Counted from the stretch's first letter, positions 1 to 12,880 are shown. The stretch: 64,000 bases of DNA from Holacanthus passer (GCA_025331565.1 JAFREQ010000077.1:434001-498000); one strand, 5' to 3'. The notes: a model not told the origin generated them from the letters alone. Program-made: numbers and translations.

Positions 1-2264
1 AGGTAAACAGGTTCATTGGTAACAGGTGATAGGAACATGATTGGGTATGAAAGGTTCATCCTGGAAAGACTCAGTCGTTCACAAGCGAGATGGAGAGAGG
101 TTCAACACTTTGTGAACATGATTGTATAAAAGAGATTAATACATGGACTCAGGAAGACTTTGTAAAACTGTTGTCAGTAAAACAGTTTGTTTGCATCCTG
201 TTACGTTGTTTATTTACGTTTAACACAGCGTCCCAGCCTCTTTGGAATCAGAGCTGTACCTTAATCAGGCTGACTTCAAAAATTAAAACATACTTCTGTC
301 GGCTGTTAGTATTTTTGATTGCACATAAATTATAACTCCAAACTTTCCACACTGCTGATTATTTCTGTATTAATATGTCAGAGAGGGAGGAGGGTGAACA
401 GTGAATTCAGAGGCACCTGGCGGCCTCATCGATTTTCTTTTTGGTCCACAGGGCAACATTAGTTTCTCTAAAAATAGCAAATAACAACTGCAATCCAGCA
501 TAAATTGATATTATAAAAGTGACATATGCATAAGTTTGTAACTTGTTTTAAGGAAGTCTTGGAAGTCAACAGGGCGACAGCTCTGTGTGTCAGCTAAATC
601 CCGCAGGAGGCAGGAGGATTGTTCTGGGTAAATCTTTTAGTTCTTTGTCTCAATCCTGACTCTGAGCTGTCTGATAAATTTGTCCAGCTCAGTATTTGTT
701 CTGTCTTGCTTATTCTTCATTAGACAAATCACTGTGCTACAGGAATTGTTCCAATGAAAATACAGCTGGGAGGTTCAGAATAAGCTCATCATCTTAGAAA
801 CTCTCTATTTTCAACTCATTGTCATGATACATGTTATTTGGGGAGAGCTTTCACACAAACCACTGCTGAGACGTACACACGGTGAGCTGTGGGAGGTGGG
901 GAATTAAAGTAGGAATTAAACCAGTAACAATGACAACTGCAACCTGCCGGGCTTCACATAAACACTGTGATGATGTCGGACATTGTTGGAGCACATGGAG
1001 GAAAGGTGTTTATGAAATGTCTAACTTTGAAGATTAGTCATGATTTAGCTTTTAAAAGCTTTAGGTTTTTATTTGCTTTGTTATTGCTGAAGACATAAAA
1101 ACCCAGTGGGCATGTAATGATTATATGGCAGAGAAGATCCTGAGGTTCTGTCTTTATTTGAAAGAGCATGTGAGATAGTGTGAAAGTATTTGAGTGTATT
1201 AGAGACTGCAATTACAGAAATATCAAGAAGGAAGACGACGCTGTGTCTACATCTGGAAAGCAGGGCGGCCTGTTCACGACCCTTTTAACATAATGTTAAA
1301 TGTCTAATACGCTTGTCTGTAAAGGTTCATATCTGTCCCTGCAGTCACACAGTGTTTTTGTATTTAGCCGATCCATTTCAGTTGATATCTCTCTGACAGT
1401 TCATCCTCTCCGTCCTATTTCTGCTGCCCTCAATAGGTGAGGAATCATGACAGCTTCTTATCTTTTGGAACCGACCATGCAAATGCAAGCGGAGAGACGA
1501 ACGGATGGTGGAGTCACTGAGAAGGTAAAAATGTTGTTAATAATCCACTGAGTGTGACGACGCTACAGCTCATCTCAACAAATGGGAGACAACAGCTGGA
1601 ACCAAGGCTTTAATCTCTATTCTGATCCATTTTCAAGCGGGAGAAATCACTGATTCGTAGAGTTTCTGAGCTGAGGAATGGGTAGTTGTTTTTTCTGCAT
1701 GATGATGGAAAAAAAGAGGCTCAGACAAATTATTCTCTCTTTGTAAATAATAAAAGCTCCCACATCAATCAAGTAAAACTCTGCACTGATGCTCATGGAA
1801 AAAGATAAAATGCTGCAAAGTCCTGCAAGTAATTTCCTCCAACCAAACTGAAGCCGACATCATAGTGACTGAGCAGCTGCTACCCTTTAAATTATGATAC
1901 CCCCTTCGCCCAATACACCACAAAACACTTGATCATTTGGATGTTTGGGCAGCAGAGGAGGAGACTGAGGCCGGCCCTGTGGAGGATAACACCAATCGAC
2001 TGCCAACAACACACAAGAGAGTGCCGCTATGTTTGATGAAGCCGTGGACAGGAAGAAGCAAAAATGCAACCAGTCACAACCTTTTCACCTCTCTTCCACC
2101 TTCCTAACGAGCATCTCGAGAGAAACGCTATCACGCAGGAGCTGTGAGAAAGAAAAAAAAACAGAGATGGAAACTCTTCTGATCTGAGAGTGTGGAGCAG
2201 TTCAACACCAACATACTGTCAGTGTGGCTCTCACTTATGTCAGTGCAATGACACACTGACATTT

Positions 2265-2480
2265 GCTTATTAGTATAAAACACAATGCACAGCTGAAGCT
2301 GATGTGAACGTCATTAGCTCTGCAGGTACTGGTGCATTTTTATAGAATATATAATCTTGACCTGATGATGGCGCTACGTGAAAACTCAGGGGACCACCAA
2401 CGTTTTTATAACTCCAGATTTCATGGGAGTCCATCCAGTAGTTGAGAAATTTCACTCAAAACCACAAATGACCTTTCCAT
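2265..2480 (-). repeat. Teleost interspersed repeat (gatggcgctac ... catgggagtccatccag type)
   Basis: The text matches a dispersed repeat I recognise from many teleost genomes: the segments cctgatgatggcgctac, aaaactcaggggaccacca, tttcatgggagtccatcc and gagaaatttcactcaaaac occur in the expected order. It has no coding capacity. The transposon class is not known to me. Confidence 0.65.
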
Positions 2481-3452
2481 TCCTAAAATAAAATTTAAAA
2501 AGACGGATAAAACTGAGGAAACTGGATTGATATATCTTGTACTCAGAGTTTAGTAAAATGTGCGTACATCTGGACATCTGGATTATGCATTTGACATTCA
2601 CAATAAAAGCAAGGATTTAATATTCTGTATTTGTCATACGAGCTAAATAAAAGCACACAAACTACATCTGCTGACCTGTAGTTAATCATTCCTGTTGCAC
2701 AGATAAACCCTTTGCTTGGTTTATTAATCTGACCGCTTGGTTTTACAATCTGTGCACAAACTTATTTTTCTGCCACATGCCGTTTCAGGATTAGCTGCAG
2801 TTCGAGCTTTCCAACTTGATGGTGTTTTCCCCAAAGATCTGAGTTCCTCATTACTGTTATCTTAATTGTGAAGTTGAAGGGAAAAGAAATAATTACTATG
2901 ATTTCAAGGAAATTATCGCAATTAGGCACGCTGCATTTTTCACTTCAACTGTCGAGGTCAGAGCAGCAGCAGCCAGTCGTACTAATTTTGTATCCCCGAG
3001 GAAGACATTTGAAATCTGAATGTTTGCCGCAGGTTGATCTGAATTAATGAGTTTGGGGAATTAGATTTTAGTAAGTGGAAGCTCACACAAAGTCACAGAG
3101 GAGGGAAATCCAAAAATGGATAATGCAAGACACACACAAGAGTTCTCAGCTGGACTTTGGTGCAATTAAAGATGCTTTTTTAGTCCTGATTGGAAATCAT
3201 TCTTCTTTATTAGGACAGCAGCTACGTAACACCACAAACAAAATGCAAGGCAAGGAATTGCTTTGTGTGAAATTTCTGTGAGCAATAATCAAGCTGCACT
3301 GATGCACGAGTTTTCTATAATGAGCTCTTTTGAGTTTGTCAAGCCACTTAGAGCTTTTTCCTCTCTCTCATCTCCTTGTGGAACTTTGTTTATTCTCTTT
3401 CATAATCTTCACAAGAGCGATGGAAATGATCACCCTCCTACATCAATTCAAA

Positions 3453-3453
<1 letters not shown>

Positions 3454-3503
<50 letters not shown>
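3454..3503. repeat. (CA)25 microsatellite
   Basis: Uninterrupted AC dinucleotide run, 25 units. It generates the His-Thr runs seen when translated. Confidence 0.97.
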
Positions 3504-3505
<2 letters not shown>

Positions 3506-4591
3506 CGCCTTCCCTTCATGTGACTTATGCCACTCCGACCCTCTGTTTTGATGTTCTGAGACTGATTGGAGAGATATCGCCTCTGAAATGCTTAAGAAAA
3601 TCTAAAACTATGTTTCTGCAACACACCTGTTTATGGTGCTTAAACCTACAAATAATATAGCATTTTGCTTTTGCACGTTTTTACACGTCTCTGTCTCTAA
3701 ATGCTTCTGCACAAACTTTCAGGTCACCTTGTGCCCATTTATTCATCAGTTGGACGACTGATGAGTGGTACAAAGCAGCAGGAGTCAAGGTAATCTAAGA
3801 ACTGCTGTTGGGGAAGAAGTGGACATTAATAACTGCATGTGCTGGCTTTTATTAATTTTAATACAAAGATGCTTAGATTTGATGCAGATAAGTGGGACTG
3901 TTCATGATGTGAATTAAAGTAGATGAGTCACAGTGTGTCGCAGTGCCCAGATTGCTGCTCTCACTTCAGCTATGACATTAATTGACTCTGTATCTCGTAT
4001 TGGCTGAAGTAACCATATTGCTCATGATATCATTGTATCGTACCAGGTATTCAATTCAAAAGAGCCTGAGCCATAAAACACTTTCAGGGTCACTGTACTG
4101 AATTGTATTAGACTGTGAAAGAATTCTGTCACTGCTGCCTCTTGTGTAAATGAAGGTTACTGGAGGTTGGTCTCTCACTTCAGGCTTATTTCAAAGCTTT
4201 GGACAGATATTTCAGTCCTATAAACAACTACAACACCTTCAGTGGACACCGACTCTCTGAAGGCAACAGGAGGATTCATTAAGCTCTGAATGTGCTAGCA
4301 TTTCTGTCTAAACGATACCCTGGTGCCTGACACAGAAAAGACATTTTACCGAACACATCTCAAAACACAGAGTCTGAGTGAATGGCAACATTTACATTAA
4401 TGCAAATTATGAAATATCCAGACATAGAACATTATCTTACTCGGTGATTTGTGTATTTGTTTAGACAGAGTTAAATAGCACCAGTTTAACTCACTGAGGC
4501 CATATGCTGGTTCCTGCACCATGATGCTTAGACAGTGGAAATTACAACTAAAAGGGAGAGATGATGTTAGTGGAGGAGGGAGTGCTGAGCT

Positions 4592-4985
4592 CTTCAGTAA
4601 ATGCAGCAATACTACACTACAAAAATACTCCCATTATAGTTCTGCATTCAAAATCTTGCTCACATAGAAGTAAAAAAGCACGAGTGGCTATTGTACTTGA
4701 ATGATCAAAAGCAAAGGTGTGCATTGGGCACCAGAATGCCTCCTATAAGAGTGTAATGTTGTATTATTAGATCATTATTATTATTACCAATGTGTGAACA
4801 GAGGTTTAATGATTTTGCCAGTTGAGGTGGAAATTTTGTGTGTGCATGTATAACCTGGCTCTTTAAAAGTAACTATTCCTGCCAATAAATGCAGTAGAGC
4901 AATTGTACTGAAGTAGAGATGTAAAGTAAAAAATTAGATACTCAAGCACCTCACAATTTTACTTCAGCTCAGGTACTGGAGTGGA
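4592..4985 (+). repeat. Teleost interspersed repeat of the aaatactc / agtaaaagtact type
   Basis: The sequence shows the order of motifs of a very common fish repeat: actacaaaaatactc, tctgcattcaaaatctt, the attattagatcattattattatt stretch in part, aataaatgcagtagag, and finally gatactcaagcacctcaca. It is diverged. A second unrelated repeat fragment begins about 160 bases downstream. Confidence 0.65.
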
Positions 4986-5147
4986 AAACGCCAAAGTGAC
5001 ATATTATGTGTGCTGTCATGTCTTGTGCAGCTTTGTAAAATTCATGAAAGGTTCAAATTCAACAGCAAATGCTGGAGTAGCTACTCACTATTAGAAAATG
5101 ATCACTTAACCTCAAGAATAGAGCAGAAACAAAGATTTATCAAGCAA

Positions 5148-5300
5148 CAGTTTGCATTTGCTGGTTCCAGCTTCTCTCTGCTGCTTTTAAGTAGACAGAA
5201 TATCTTTGGGTTTGGTTGGACAAAAAAGCAATCTGAAGACTGTCCTTTTGGGCTTTTGGAAATTGTTTCTCATTTGAATCATTTTGTAGATTTATAATCA
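5148..5300 (+). repeat. Fragment of the tagagctgcaacgatta-type teleost repeat (internal part)
   Basis: The motifs ttgctggttccagcttct, ctgctgctttta, gaatatctttgggtttgg and aatctgaagactgtcc follow the order of the internal part of a widespread fish repeat. A longer copy in reverse orientation is at 9360-9645. The terminal motifs are missing here. Confidence 0.65.
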
Positions 5301-8300
5301 CGAGTTGAAACCCTAAAGGAAAACCTCAATGAGATTTTACAAGGAGTTACGCAAGCTACTAGAACAGCAGCCAACCTTGATGTGTTATCAGGACTTCAGG
5401 TCTTCGATGCTGTTTGACTGCTGTTCTCTGTAAACTTGTTATCCTCAGGGTTGACTGCAAGTGACCACACCAACGCAGACCAACCTCCTTGAAAACAGCT
5501 AGCGAGAAGGCACGTCAGGCTGAATCCTGGTGAAGTAACGAAATCTCAGGCCGTGCCATCGCACCCACGACACTTGTGCCGGTTCTGTCTAAACTCTTCA
5601 CCACATGCGCCACAGATTCTGCAAAACGTTTTGTGCTTCTGTCGCGCCTGAGGCAGCTGCTATTTTCAGCCGGAGTATAGACTAAGAAACTTGCACCGTT
5701 CAAACATCTTTAAAATGATGGAATCAGAAAAGCCCATAATGAATGAATAATGCTGTCAATGTAAAATCTGCCGGCTCGATCAGCGTAGCTTGATGCATCC
5801 ATCTGCCTCAGTGATGAAGCAAACAACAATTCAAAGATTTATTTTATGTCTGGTTTGGTTCTGTGGCTTTAGGAATTTGAAGATTTCAGTATATTTGTGC
5901 TATCACTTCAAAAGATTCATGCATTAATCGTGTCTTATTCAGGGAGGATCGGGGGCTTGGTGTTTTGCTCAGGGAGGCTCGAAAAGGGATTGTCAGTCTA
6001 AGTTTATGAGTGACCCTCAAACTCAAGAGCAATGTGTTCCTCCTGGCAAGAGTAATGTCTGAAAGGTCTGGAGTTACAGGCTCAAGAATATATTAGTCCT
6101 TTCCTGGCTCTTTGTCACTGAAATGTGACCTGGAGTAATTGATCCTCCTGCCCACTTGAGGGCAGCGCAACCAGCTACAAACACAACACTGACATTTCAT
6201 CAACCTGTAAACTTAACATGGCGACTGTGTATATTATATATGAGGCAACATTAGCATTCATTTTACATCATGTTTATGTCCCCTTGAGGAATTTAAATCC
6301 AATATTCACTCTCCTTTTAGCTCCGTTTTGTTCCCCACCAGCTCCTGACAAACATATCTGGCTCTTTAGCTTCTAAATTCTCCACTACTTCACCAGCTAG
6401 TTGCAAACTTTGTCTGACATTTTGTACTGGACAGGTGGTGCGCAGAGTATTTTCAGAGCTTTTTCTTGAAAACAGCTGCTGGAAAAAATGTTGATGAGAA
6501 TAAATCGCAAACAACGAAGATGCAGATCCTAACAATGAGCTGAAAGATGTTGAAAAGCTGAGAGGAAACGCAGATGTGGGCGATGTCACTCCTTTCACAT
6601 TAGACAAAGTAATTATTTCTATTGTTAACGTGCATGAGAGGTGGATCGAGAATAGGATGTCAACTCGACATCAATTACACGTCATTAAATATGAGGACGT
6701 TGCCAGTTCAGCCTTATTCCTGTGTTTCAGTCGTACAGGTTTTCTCACATTCACAATCGTTGCCAGTGTTCTTTGTTTTCTTACAGCTGCAGCTCCTTGA
6801 TTTGCTTCAACCATCCACTCATTTATTCTTTTTTCCTTTATTTATTCTACAGGGGAGTTCTTGCCATTTGGTGTAGTTGAGTCGCTGGCCAGCTTTAGTC
6901 ACATGACAGTGAGGAGTTTAATTTGGAGAGTGTTAGGTGGGTAACAGGATGTAATTACCTCAATGGACGATGGAGGAATTACATGAAGTGATACCTTTCT
7001 TCCCTACTGTGATTTAGTCAGTCACCAGCAATTTCCAGTCCATGAGGTGAGAGGGACGAGAGCACCACTGACGACTGTAATCTAATGCTGAATGATGATA
7101 TATATGATACAGTATAAGCTTAACATGTCTTAAGTCACGACAATGTATTTTTATGTTAATATAAAGGGCAGTGAAATGGTTCAAAGACCACCAGTGCTTT
7201 CTAGACAGCTGATATCAGATCAGACACAATCAAGCCTGGGGGATGGATTGGAAGTCGGAGGAATTCATAACTGTCATTTAATATAATTTGACAGCTGTTT
7301 TATATGCCGCACCTGTTCCAGCTCAGGAGTCATGATTAATGATTATTTTCAGAAGATAAAGGCAGGAAATCAGTCATGCATGAGCCTGCTTTCACCGACT
7401 GGAGCTGCAGAGGTGAGGACGCTTCCAGTCCTTGTATCTGGGATTCTTTGGATTGAGATTGTATTGTGTCTTGTTCACCAGAACTCTGCCATGTCCCTTT
7501 GAATCATGCAGCTGCAGAGCCGCTGAACATGTAATTAAATACTTCACAAATCTATTCTGCATCAATACTGAATAAGTTCTTTCAACAATCCAACATGTCT
7601 TGAGAGCTACAATGGACTCCTGCACCCACAAAAAGTTTTTGTAATGGTAAAAACTATTTTATGTCAGGTATGGGTAAAAATAAATTAAGAGCGCCACGGG
7701 TGAAAGACAAAAGAAAAACAAAAACAGAAATGAAAATACAGTGCAACGTTTTAAATATTTCATCTTTACCAACATCAGTGCCAGCATGTAGGAAAGTAGA
7801 GAACGAATAAATCCGGCTGTTCAATAATTAATGAAAGGTATCCAGACTCAGGTTGTCCAAAGAATCGATACTTTGACTTTCCATATCCCGTTTTAAAGGA
7901 TATAATCTCCATTGAAAGTACCAAAGCTATTAAAAAAACAAATCTACAATAGATTCCCAATGGACAAGAACATCAACAAATTCTCAAACTGGAGCTGTTG
8001 CAACATTTTCTCCAACAATGAACCCACCACATGTCTGGAAGCCAAATCGGACAACACCATGAGAATGGATGTCAGAACAGCAAGCGAGCGAACAGTCAGT
8101 GTTATTCAAGAAGAGTTGAACGGCAAGTCCACAACTAACATGAGATGGATGCAAAAGGAGAGGAAAGATTTGCAAACGTAAATTTAAAAAGGTGCTTCAG
8201 AAGAGTCACAGTTCAAATTTGGCTAAAAATCGGAAGGACCGACCCTGATCTCTTCAAAGACTTGAGAGAGGTCATGTGGTAATTTAATGTGTGTACAGTT

Positions 8301-8759
8301 ACTGTAATTAATGAAAAACCAATTATGATCCTGCAATGCTGATTAACTCAGAAAGCTTCCCCCGAGTGAGCTACTGTAACATCACCAGCCATCATTAGCC
8401 GGCATTAGTTAAGCTGACGAGCTTTTTACCTCAGAGCACCACAAACATCAGCTGGCAAGTTTGCACGTTGGTTAGTTAACAACAAAGTTAATCATGTTGT
8501 ACACAGCTGTGGTTAAAGGGTAACTTCACTGTTCTCGACTTAATTCTGAAACTAGTCCAGAATTAAGCGAGATCTCTGCAACTTGGAGTCTATTTAATTA
8601 TGGGTAAGTGGATTTTTTGTGAAAACTTCATTTGTAAACTTTTGGATGTGTCAGCTATTATCTAAGTTCACCACGCAGCTGGTGCAGCACAGGTGGAGGC
8701 CTCCAGTTATACAACACATTACCATATTAACATTTGTTGAAGTGGGAACAGTGACTCAC

Positions 8760-8897
8760 CGCAGTTCTCCTCATCAGCTTGATTTCCGCAGTCGTCGATG
8801 CCGTTGCAGTGCATGAGCTGAGGGAGGCACACGGTCAGGTTGCCACAGGGGAAATATCCAAGGGGGCACGACACCGTCTCCTCTGTCATATTGAGCG
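8760..8897 (-). CDS. rxfp1: rxfp1 coding exon 2 (LDL-receptor class A module)
   Basis: This 138-nt exon starts in phase 1 and leaves in phase 1 (TGC G followed by gtgagt). It covers the whole LDLa module, which in the family is a single exon. All six cysteines and the calcium-coordinating acidic residues are intact. The donor and acceptor are both canonical. Confidence 0.93.
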
Positions 8898-11800
8898 CTG
8901 TAAACAAAGCAGAGGAATCCAAGAACGTGATTATGAATGCAACATTTCCGCCACTCATCTTTATCAGAGTCACACTGAGAGCCCTTGTTAAACATTTCAG
9001 TAAACACATGAAGTCTGTGCATCTCATTAGTTTTTGCACGCATTTGTCCAAACTCAAGCCAATTTGCAAAATCCATGTTGAGTTGCTGTGCTTTCTTAGT
9101 CGACAGTCTTGGATGGCTACTGTTGTACTTCGCTAAAAATCTAAATTATGCAGAGACATAGAACAAACAGTACAGATTGACAAATGTGGCGAATGTAAAA
9201 CAGACTTCATATGTCGTGCAAGCTGGAGGAGAAAACGATTCACTCCCTCGTCTCATTCTGTTCATTATTAAAATTCCTCACTCACACGCCACATAGTGAC
9301 TCTGCCTAATTACGCCTCTGCTTCCATAATGTGGCTGTGATGTTTTCATTATCAATTAAAGAGCTGATCATTTTTATAATTAATCAATTAGTCAATAAAA
9401 TGTGAAAAAAAATAATAGGAAAAACGCTCATCACAGTTTCCCAGAGCTTAAAGTGACGTCTTCAAATTGGTTCAGCCAACAGTCCAAAACCTTCATTTAC
9501 TATAATTGAAGGCAAAGAAAAGCAGCAAATCTTTACATTTAAGAAGCTGGCAATGACTGAAACGATTAATCGATTATCAAACTAATTGGCAATTGAATTT
9601 TTTGTGATCAACTAATCAATCAATTGAGTAATCATTGCAGCTCTAGTCTCTATAGTAAAACATCATACGATTTCTAAAATTAAAGTTTTTGCTGGTGTCT
9701 CTCAGTGTTTTGTAACATAAGTTTAAATGTAAATGGAAGTAAAGAATCACCATCCTCCTGAGTCTGGTTTCAAACATCTCATAGCTGCTTTTGACCTCCT
9801 GTTCTTCCTGATTATTGGAGTTCAGGGTGAAAAAATAAATATGTCAAAACCCTGCATTTTTAGATTGAAATCTGATGGTAAAGTGGTAAAATGTCTGCAT
9901 CTTGCTCTTGGGGGCGCATCTAAAACTTTCACATCTACCTTAGTATTTCAATTCAAACCCTCGGGTCCAAACATCCCACTCATTGCAAAAACACATCAAA
10001 CGCTGGAAAATAAATTCGCAATTTTAAAGAAAGCTTTCTGTGATATACCTCATGTCCCTGGGTGCATTTTTGTTATCACTGTGATATTTGCAGCACCAAC
10101 AATAATTTCTGCATTTTTGGGGCATTTCGGACAGCAGCGGAGAGATGACATGAAATGAGGGAAGAGATGGAGAATGACATGCAACAAAAATCCCCGACTG
10201 GACTCTGGAGGATGCTGTGATTCATGGATGGCAACTTACACCGTTAGGCCACAAGGGGGAGAACTATAAGATAAGATAAACCTTTATTTAAGATTTAATT
10301 TAATAAACGCTATTTTACATTAACGATAACATAAGGAGAAATTCATCATAGAAGAGGAAGATGCCATCAACCATTGTTTGCAAAAAAAAGTACAAGCATC
10401 AGATCGGCCACTGCAGTTATATTTATGGGTGAGTTTTGGGAGGATGTTTTTCCTGAACTACATGACTGACTGTCCTCTGTTAAACTGTCGCTACTACACC
10501 TACATCCATTTAAAACTGGAGGGGAAAACTAAAGGCTTGGCCCTAGAAATTTGTTTTCTACCTTGAGCAACTCGCAAAGCAAAACATAATAAAAGCAGTT
10601 CAATAATGTATTTATGATGAACGGAAGAGGAACAACAATTTACAAGCATTTCGATGCCGGAGAAAATATTTTTCTTCGACAAACTGAATTCTCGCTTTCT
10701 GTCTGTCTTTCACGCACAAATGCACTGAGGTAACACAAACTTTCAAAGAATACAACTCTAAATATATTATCATAACTATGTCTGCGAATGTTCTCAGTCA
10801 CCCAGGTCATGATTCAACCCTGAATTATCGTAAATGCAATTTTGCTTTTTGGTTTTGTCTGTCACTAAAGTTTTACAACTTTGGTCATTTTGTAAACAAA
10901 AGCTAAAAAAAAAACTTCGACTCCTGTTGAGAGACATTCTGGGAAGTATGGAAAATCACTATTGAAGCATAGAAGAGGTAAAATAACTGTAATATGTTGC
11001 ATCTTTTAAAATATACAAAACCCATAAAAGCCTGTCTAAAGTCTAAAAAGTCTATTCTGATGTATGTTTTCAGTTTGCTATTAAACTTGTTCATATTCTT
11101 GCTCATATATTAAATTAATATGTTGTTCAATTAAAGCACAGGAGCTCTTCACCCATTATTATTCCAACATGCATCAAACTCACAACGGTGAGCTCACAGT
11201 AAAGTGCTGGCACTTAGCTAACTCCCACCTGACAGGAGCCGTAGTGATGAATCACACGGTGGCAATTCAGGCTCCGAGCCAGATGGTGGGAGGTTTTAAG
11301 ACGTCTGTTTTCTAAAACAAAAGCCAAATAAATCACCATTCTCTGGAGGATACACTTGTAAAGACTTGTAAATATGAAAATCCTTTTAGAAGCAGACATC
11401 CTCTAATGTGTGGGATTTCTGCCATTACATCACAAAGCCAAATTGTTTCAGCCTCCGTCATAGTAGTTCTGGGATTAAATAACACACAAGCAGGAGGAAA
11501 TAGCTGATAAATTTATGACTAGCGAAGAAAAGGACACCTGAGTCCGACAAACAGAAGCTGATAAGGACCAGAGCCAACAGGGCATCACAGAAACCACCAA
11601 CCACAGATTTCTGATGGCAGACTGACGGTGCTCAGGGTCCGAGAGACCTTTATGGCTCCAGTCTGTCAGCTCCTGAATATGAGTCTGTTGACTGTGACAA
11701 GATTAAAAAAAATAATCTTTAGTGGTTGTTTCCTCCTGCAGTAGGTTCATTTTCCACACGGAAACACACGGCAGGGACTGGTATGATTCTGAAATGGGTT

Positions 11801-12774
11801 TTTTATCCCCTCATAGATCTTAGACATATGGTTCTAGCTAGAACTGAACCAAAGCAAACACAGTCATTTCATGAGTGCGTAAGCAGCATCTACAGCCAAA
11901 CTAAAGAATGCAATCATCACCTAAGATGTCTAAAGTTCAATGCCACAAACATTTTCTAGTGGGACATCATGTTTACGCTGGTTCTGCTAGTTTGACATCC
12001 CTCACAGATACAGTATATTTCTATGGAGCCCATTTTTGTGCTCAGTTTGTGTTACAGCTGAAATGTGAACGGTTGTTTTATGAAGACAAAATACACACAA
12101 CGCATTAAAGCTCTGATGTGCTTTAAGGGCTAAAAGCAACATTTGACCTGACAGGATCTTGGTGAGGGATTCTGACCCAGCAAAGAAAAGAAAATCAATA
12201 CAACAGTAGCAGGTTGAATCCAGGTGTAAAATTAGTCCTCCAGGCTTCACGTGGATGTGGAGTTAGTACAGGATGTTCGCTGGAGAGTGATGATAACAGC
12301 TCTCACATTTACAGTGACTGGTGCACACTGCTCATGCAAAAGCTTCAAGACACCTATGACCAGGTCCTCACACAACATGCAAAACACAGAGGATGGAAAC
12401 CTCATGCACATTAGTATGAAGCCGGCATGCTTCCTGTGTTTGAATCACATTCTCACAGTCACATCTCATGGGGACAGAATTACTGAGCATCCTGTGAGCT
12501 GCCTCCCACTGATCACAATCTCTTCCTCTTCCAGATAATTTTACAATATTCATGCGGATATCTCACAGTGGATGGCACAGCTCCCTGGTGTTTTAGAGCC
12601 AATGCATGCAATATAGAAATATCCTAACAGAATAATATAAGAGATATCCTGCTGATACAGTTGTATAGTCCATAGTAAAATCATTCTCCAAGTTACCATC
12701 TTCTCTTTTTTTTAAAGTCATCACTGCAGATTTAGTCGCTTGGAGAACCTCAACACTTCTTCTTCTGTCTTCCA

Positions 12775-12807
<33 letters not shown>

Positions 12808-12880
12808 AATCAGAGCAAGAGAAGTTGCTGAACTCACCCGTCACTCCATAAGCGAATATCACAGCCACATAAACTTGCAT
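8760..12880 (-). CDS. rxfp1: Relaxin family peptide receptor 1, 5' part (signal-peptide and LDLa exons)
   Basis: RXFP1 is a leucine-rich-repeat GPCR of the plasma membrane that binds relaxin and signals mainly through cAMP. Its N-terminal LDLa module is required for activation. Two coding exons are visible: complement 12880-12838 (43 nt, ATG to ACGG then gtgagt) and complement 8897-8760 (138 nt, preceded by ttgtttacag and followed by gtgagt). They join in phase 1 to give GCG (Ala15). The second exon encodes a complete LDLa module with six cysteines (residues 25, 32, 38, 45, 51, 60), the signature CPLGYFPCGN, and the acidic calcium-binding run IDDCGNQADEENC. Asn17 and Asn34 are in glycosylation sequons. 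The module resembles RXFP1 more than RXFP2, and neighbouring tmem144 and gask1b match human 4q32. The gene is partial: linker, leucine-rich-repeat and seven-TM exons were not found to the left. Intron 1 is about 3.9 kb. Confidence 0.9.
9360..9645 (-). repeat. tagagctgcaacgatta-type teleost repeat, near full length
   Basis: Read on the complement it begins tagagctgcaatgatta, then has gataatcgattaatcg, gattgctgctttt-like text, ttttggactgttgg and gaagacgtcac, and ends in an AT-rich tail. This is a non-coding dispersed fish repeat, MITE- or SINE-like; its class is not certain to me. It lies left of rxfp1 exon 1, within intron 1. Confidence 0.75.
10128..10260 (-). repeat. tRNA-derived SINE-like repeat
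   Basis: The complement starts tcccccttgtggcctaacgg, which resembles a tRNA 5' half with an A box (tggcctaacggtg). A degraded B-box region around ccagagtccagtc follows, then gttgcatgtcattctcc, text I recognise from an abundant fish SINE-like family. It lies in rxfp1 intron 1. The B box is too damaged to be called functional. Confidence 0.55.
10265..10292 (-). repeat. Non-LTR retroelement 3' tail, (TTATC)n
   Basis: On the complement this reads aataaaggtttatcttatct, the same end seen on the plus strand at 25345-25372. It directly abuts the SINE-like repeat at 10128-10260. Confidence 0.55.
12777..12805. repeat. Poly-T tract (29 nt)
   Basis: Run of T on the plus strand, about 33 bases inside rxfp1 intron 1 from the exon 1 donor; it is poly-A in the sense of the gene. 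It is length-unstable sequence and could be a retroelement tail remnant. Confidence 0.9.
12838..12880 (-). CDS. rxfp1: rxfp1 coding exon 1 (start codon, short signal peptide)
   Basis: The exon encodes MQVYVAVIFAYGVT plus the first base of an Ala codon. It is a hydrophobic stretch usable as a short signal peptide. It ends in ACGG followed by the consensus donor gtgagt. No other ATG lies upstream in frame within the open stretch, so this start is chosen. The human signal region is a little longer, so an upstream non-coding or alternative first exon is possible. Confidence 0.85.

Larger units (their letters stand above)
1..8759. other. Probable rxfp1 intron; no exon recognised
   Basis: This lies downstream of rxfp1 exon 2 on the minus strand and should contain intron 2, perhaps with later exons. 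I looked for the RXFP linker and leucine-rich-repeat exons on the complement and saw none, but 72-nt exons could be missed by eye. The open frames here have no recognisable family. The 2265-2480, 4592-4985 and 5148-5300 stretches are repeats, and a (CA)n microsatellite is at 3454-3503. The rest is AT-rich and featureless to me. Confidence 0.5.

Noticed and set aside
3263..3551. Plus-strand frames with His-Thr repeats
   Set aside because: They are translations of a (CA)n microsatellite.
5515..5703. 62-codon frame on the complement in a GC-richer stretch
   Set aside because: It was considered as the rxfp1 exon after LDLa, but has no leucine-rich-repeat or linker pattern and no fitting splice sites.
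9733..10158. 141-codon open frame on the plus strand in rxfp1 intron 1
   Set aside because: Its 3' part runs into the SINE-like repeat, and the protein resembles nothing known.
8760..12880. Calling the receptor rxfp2
   Set aside because: The LDLa text (CPLGYFPCGN, CLPQL.HCNG, DDCGNQADE) is closer to RXFP1, and linkage to tmem144 and gask1b is the RXFP1 neighbourhood.
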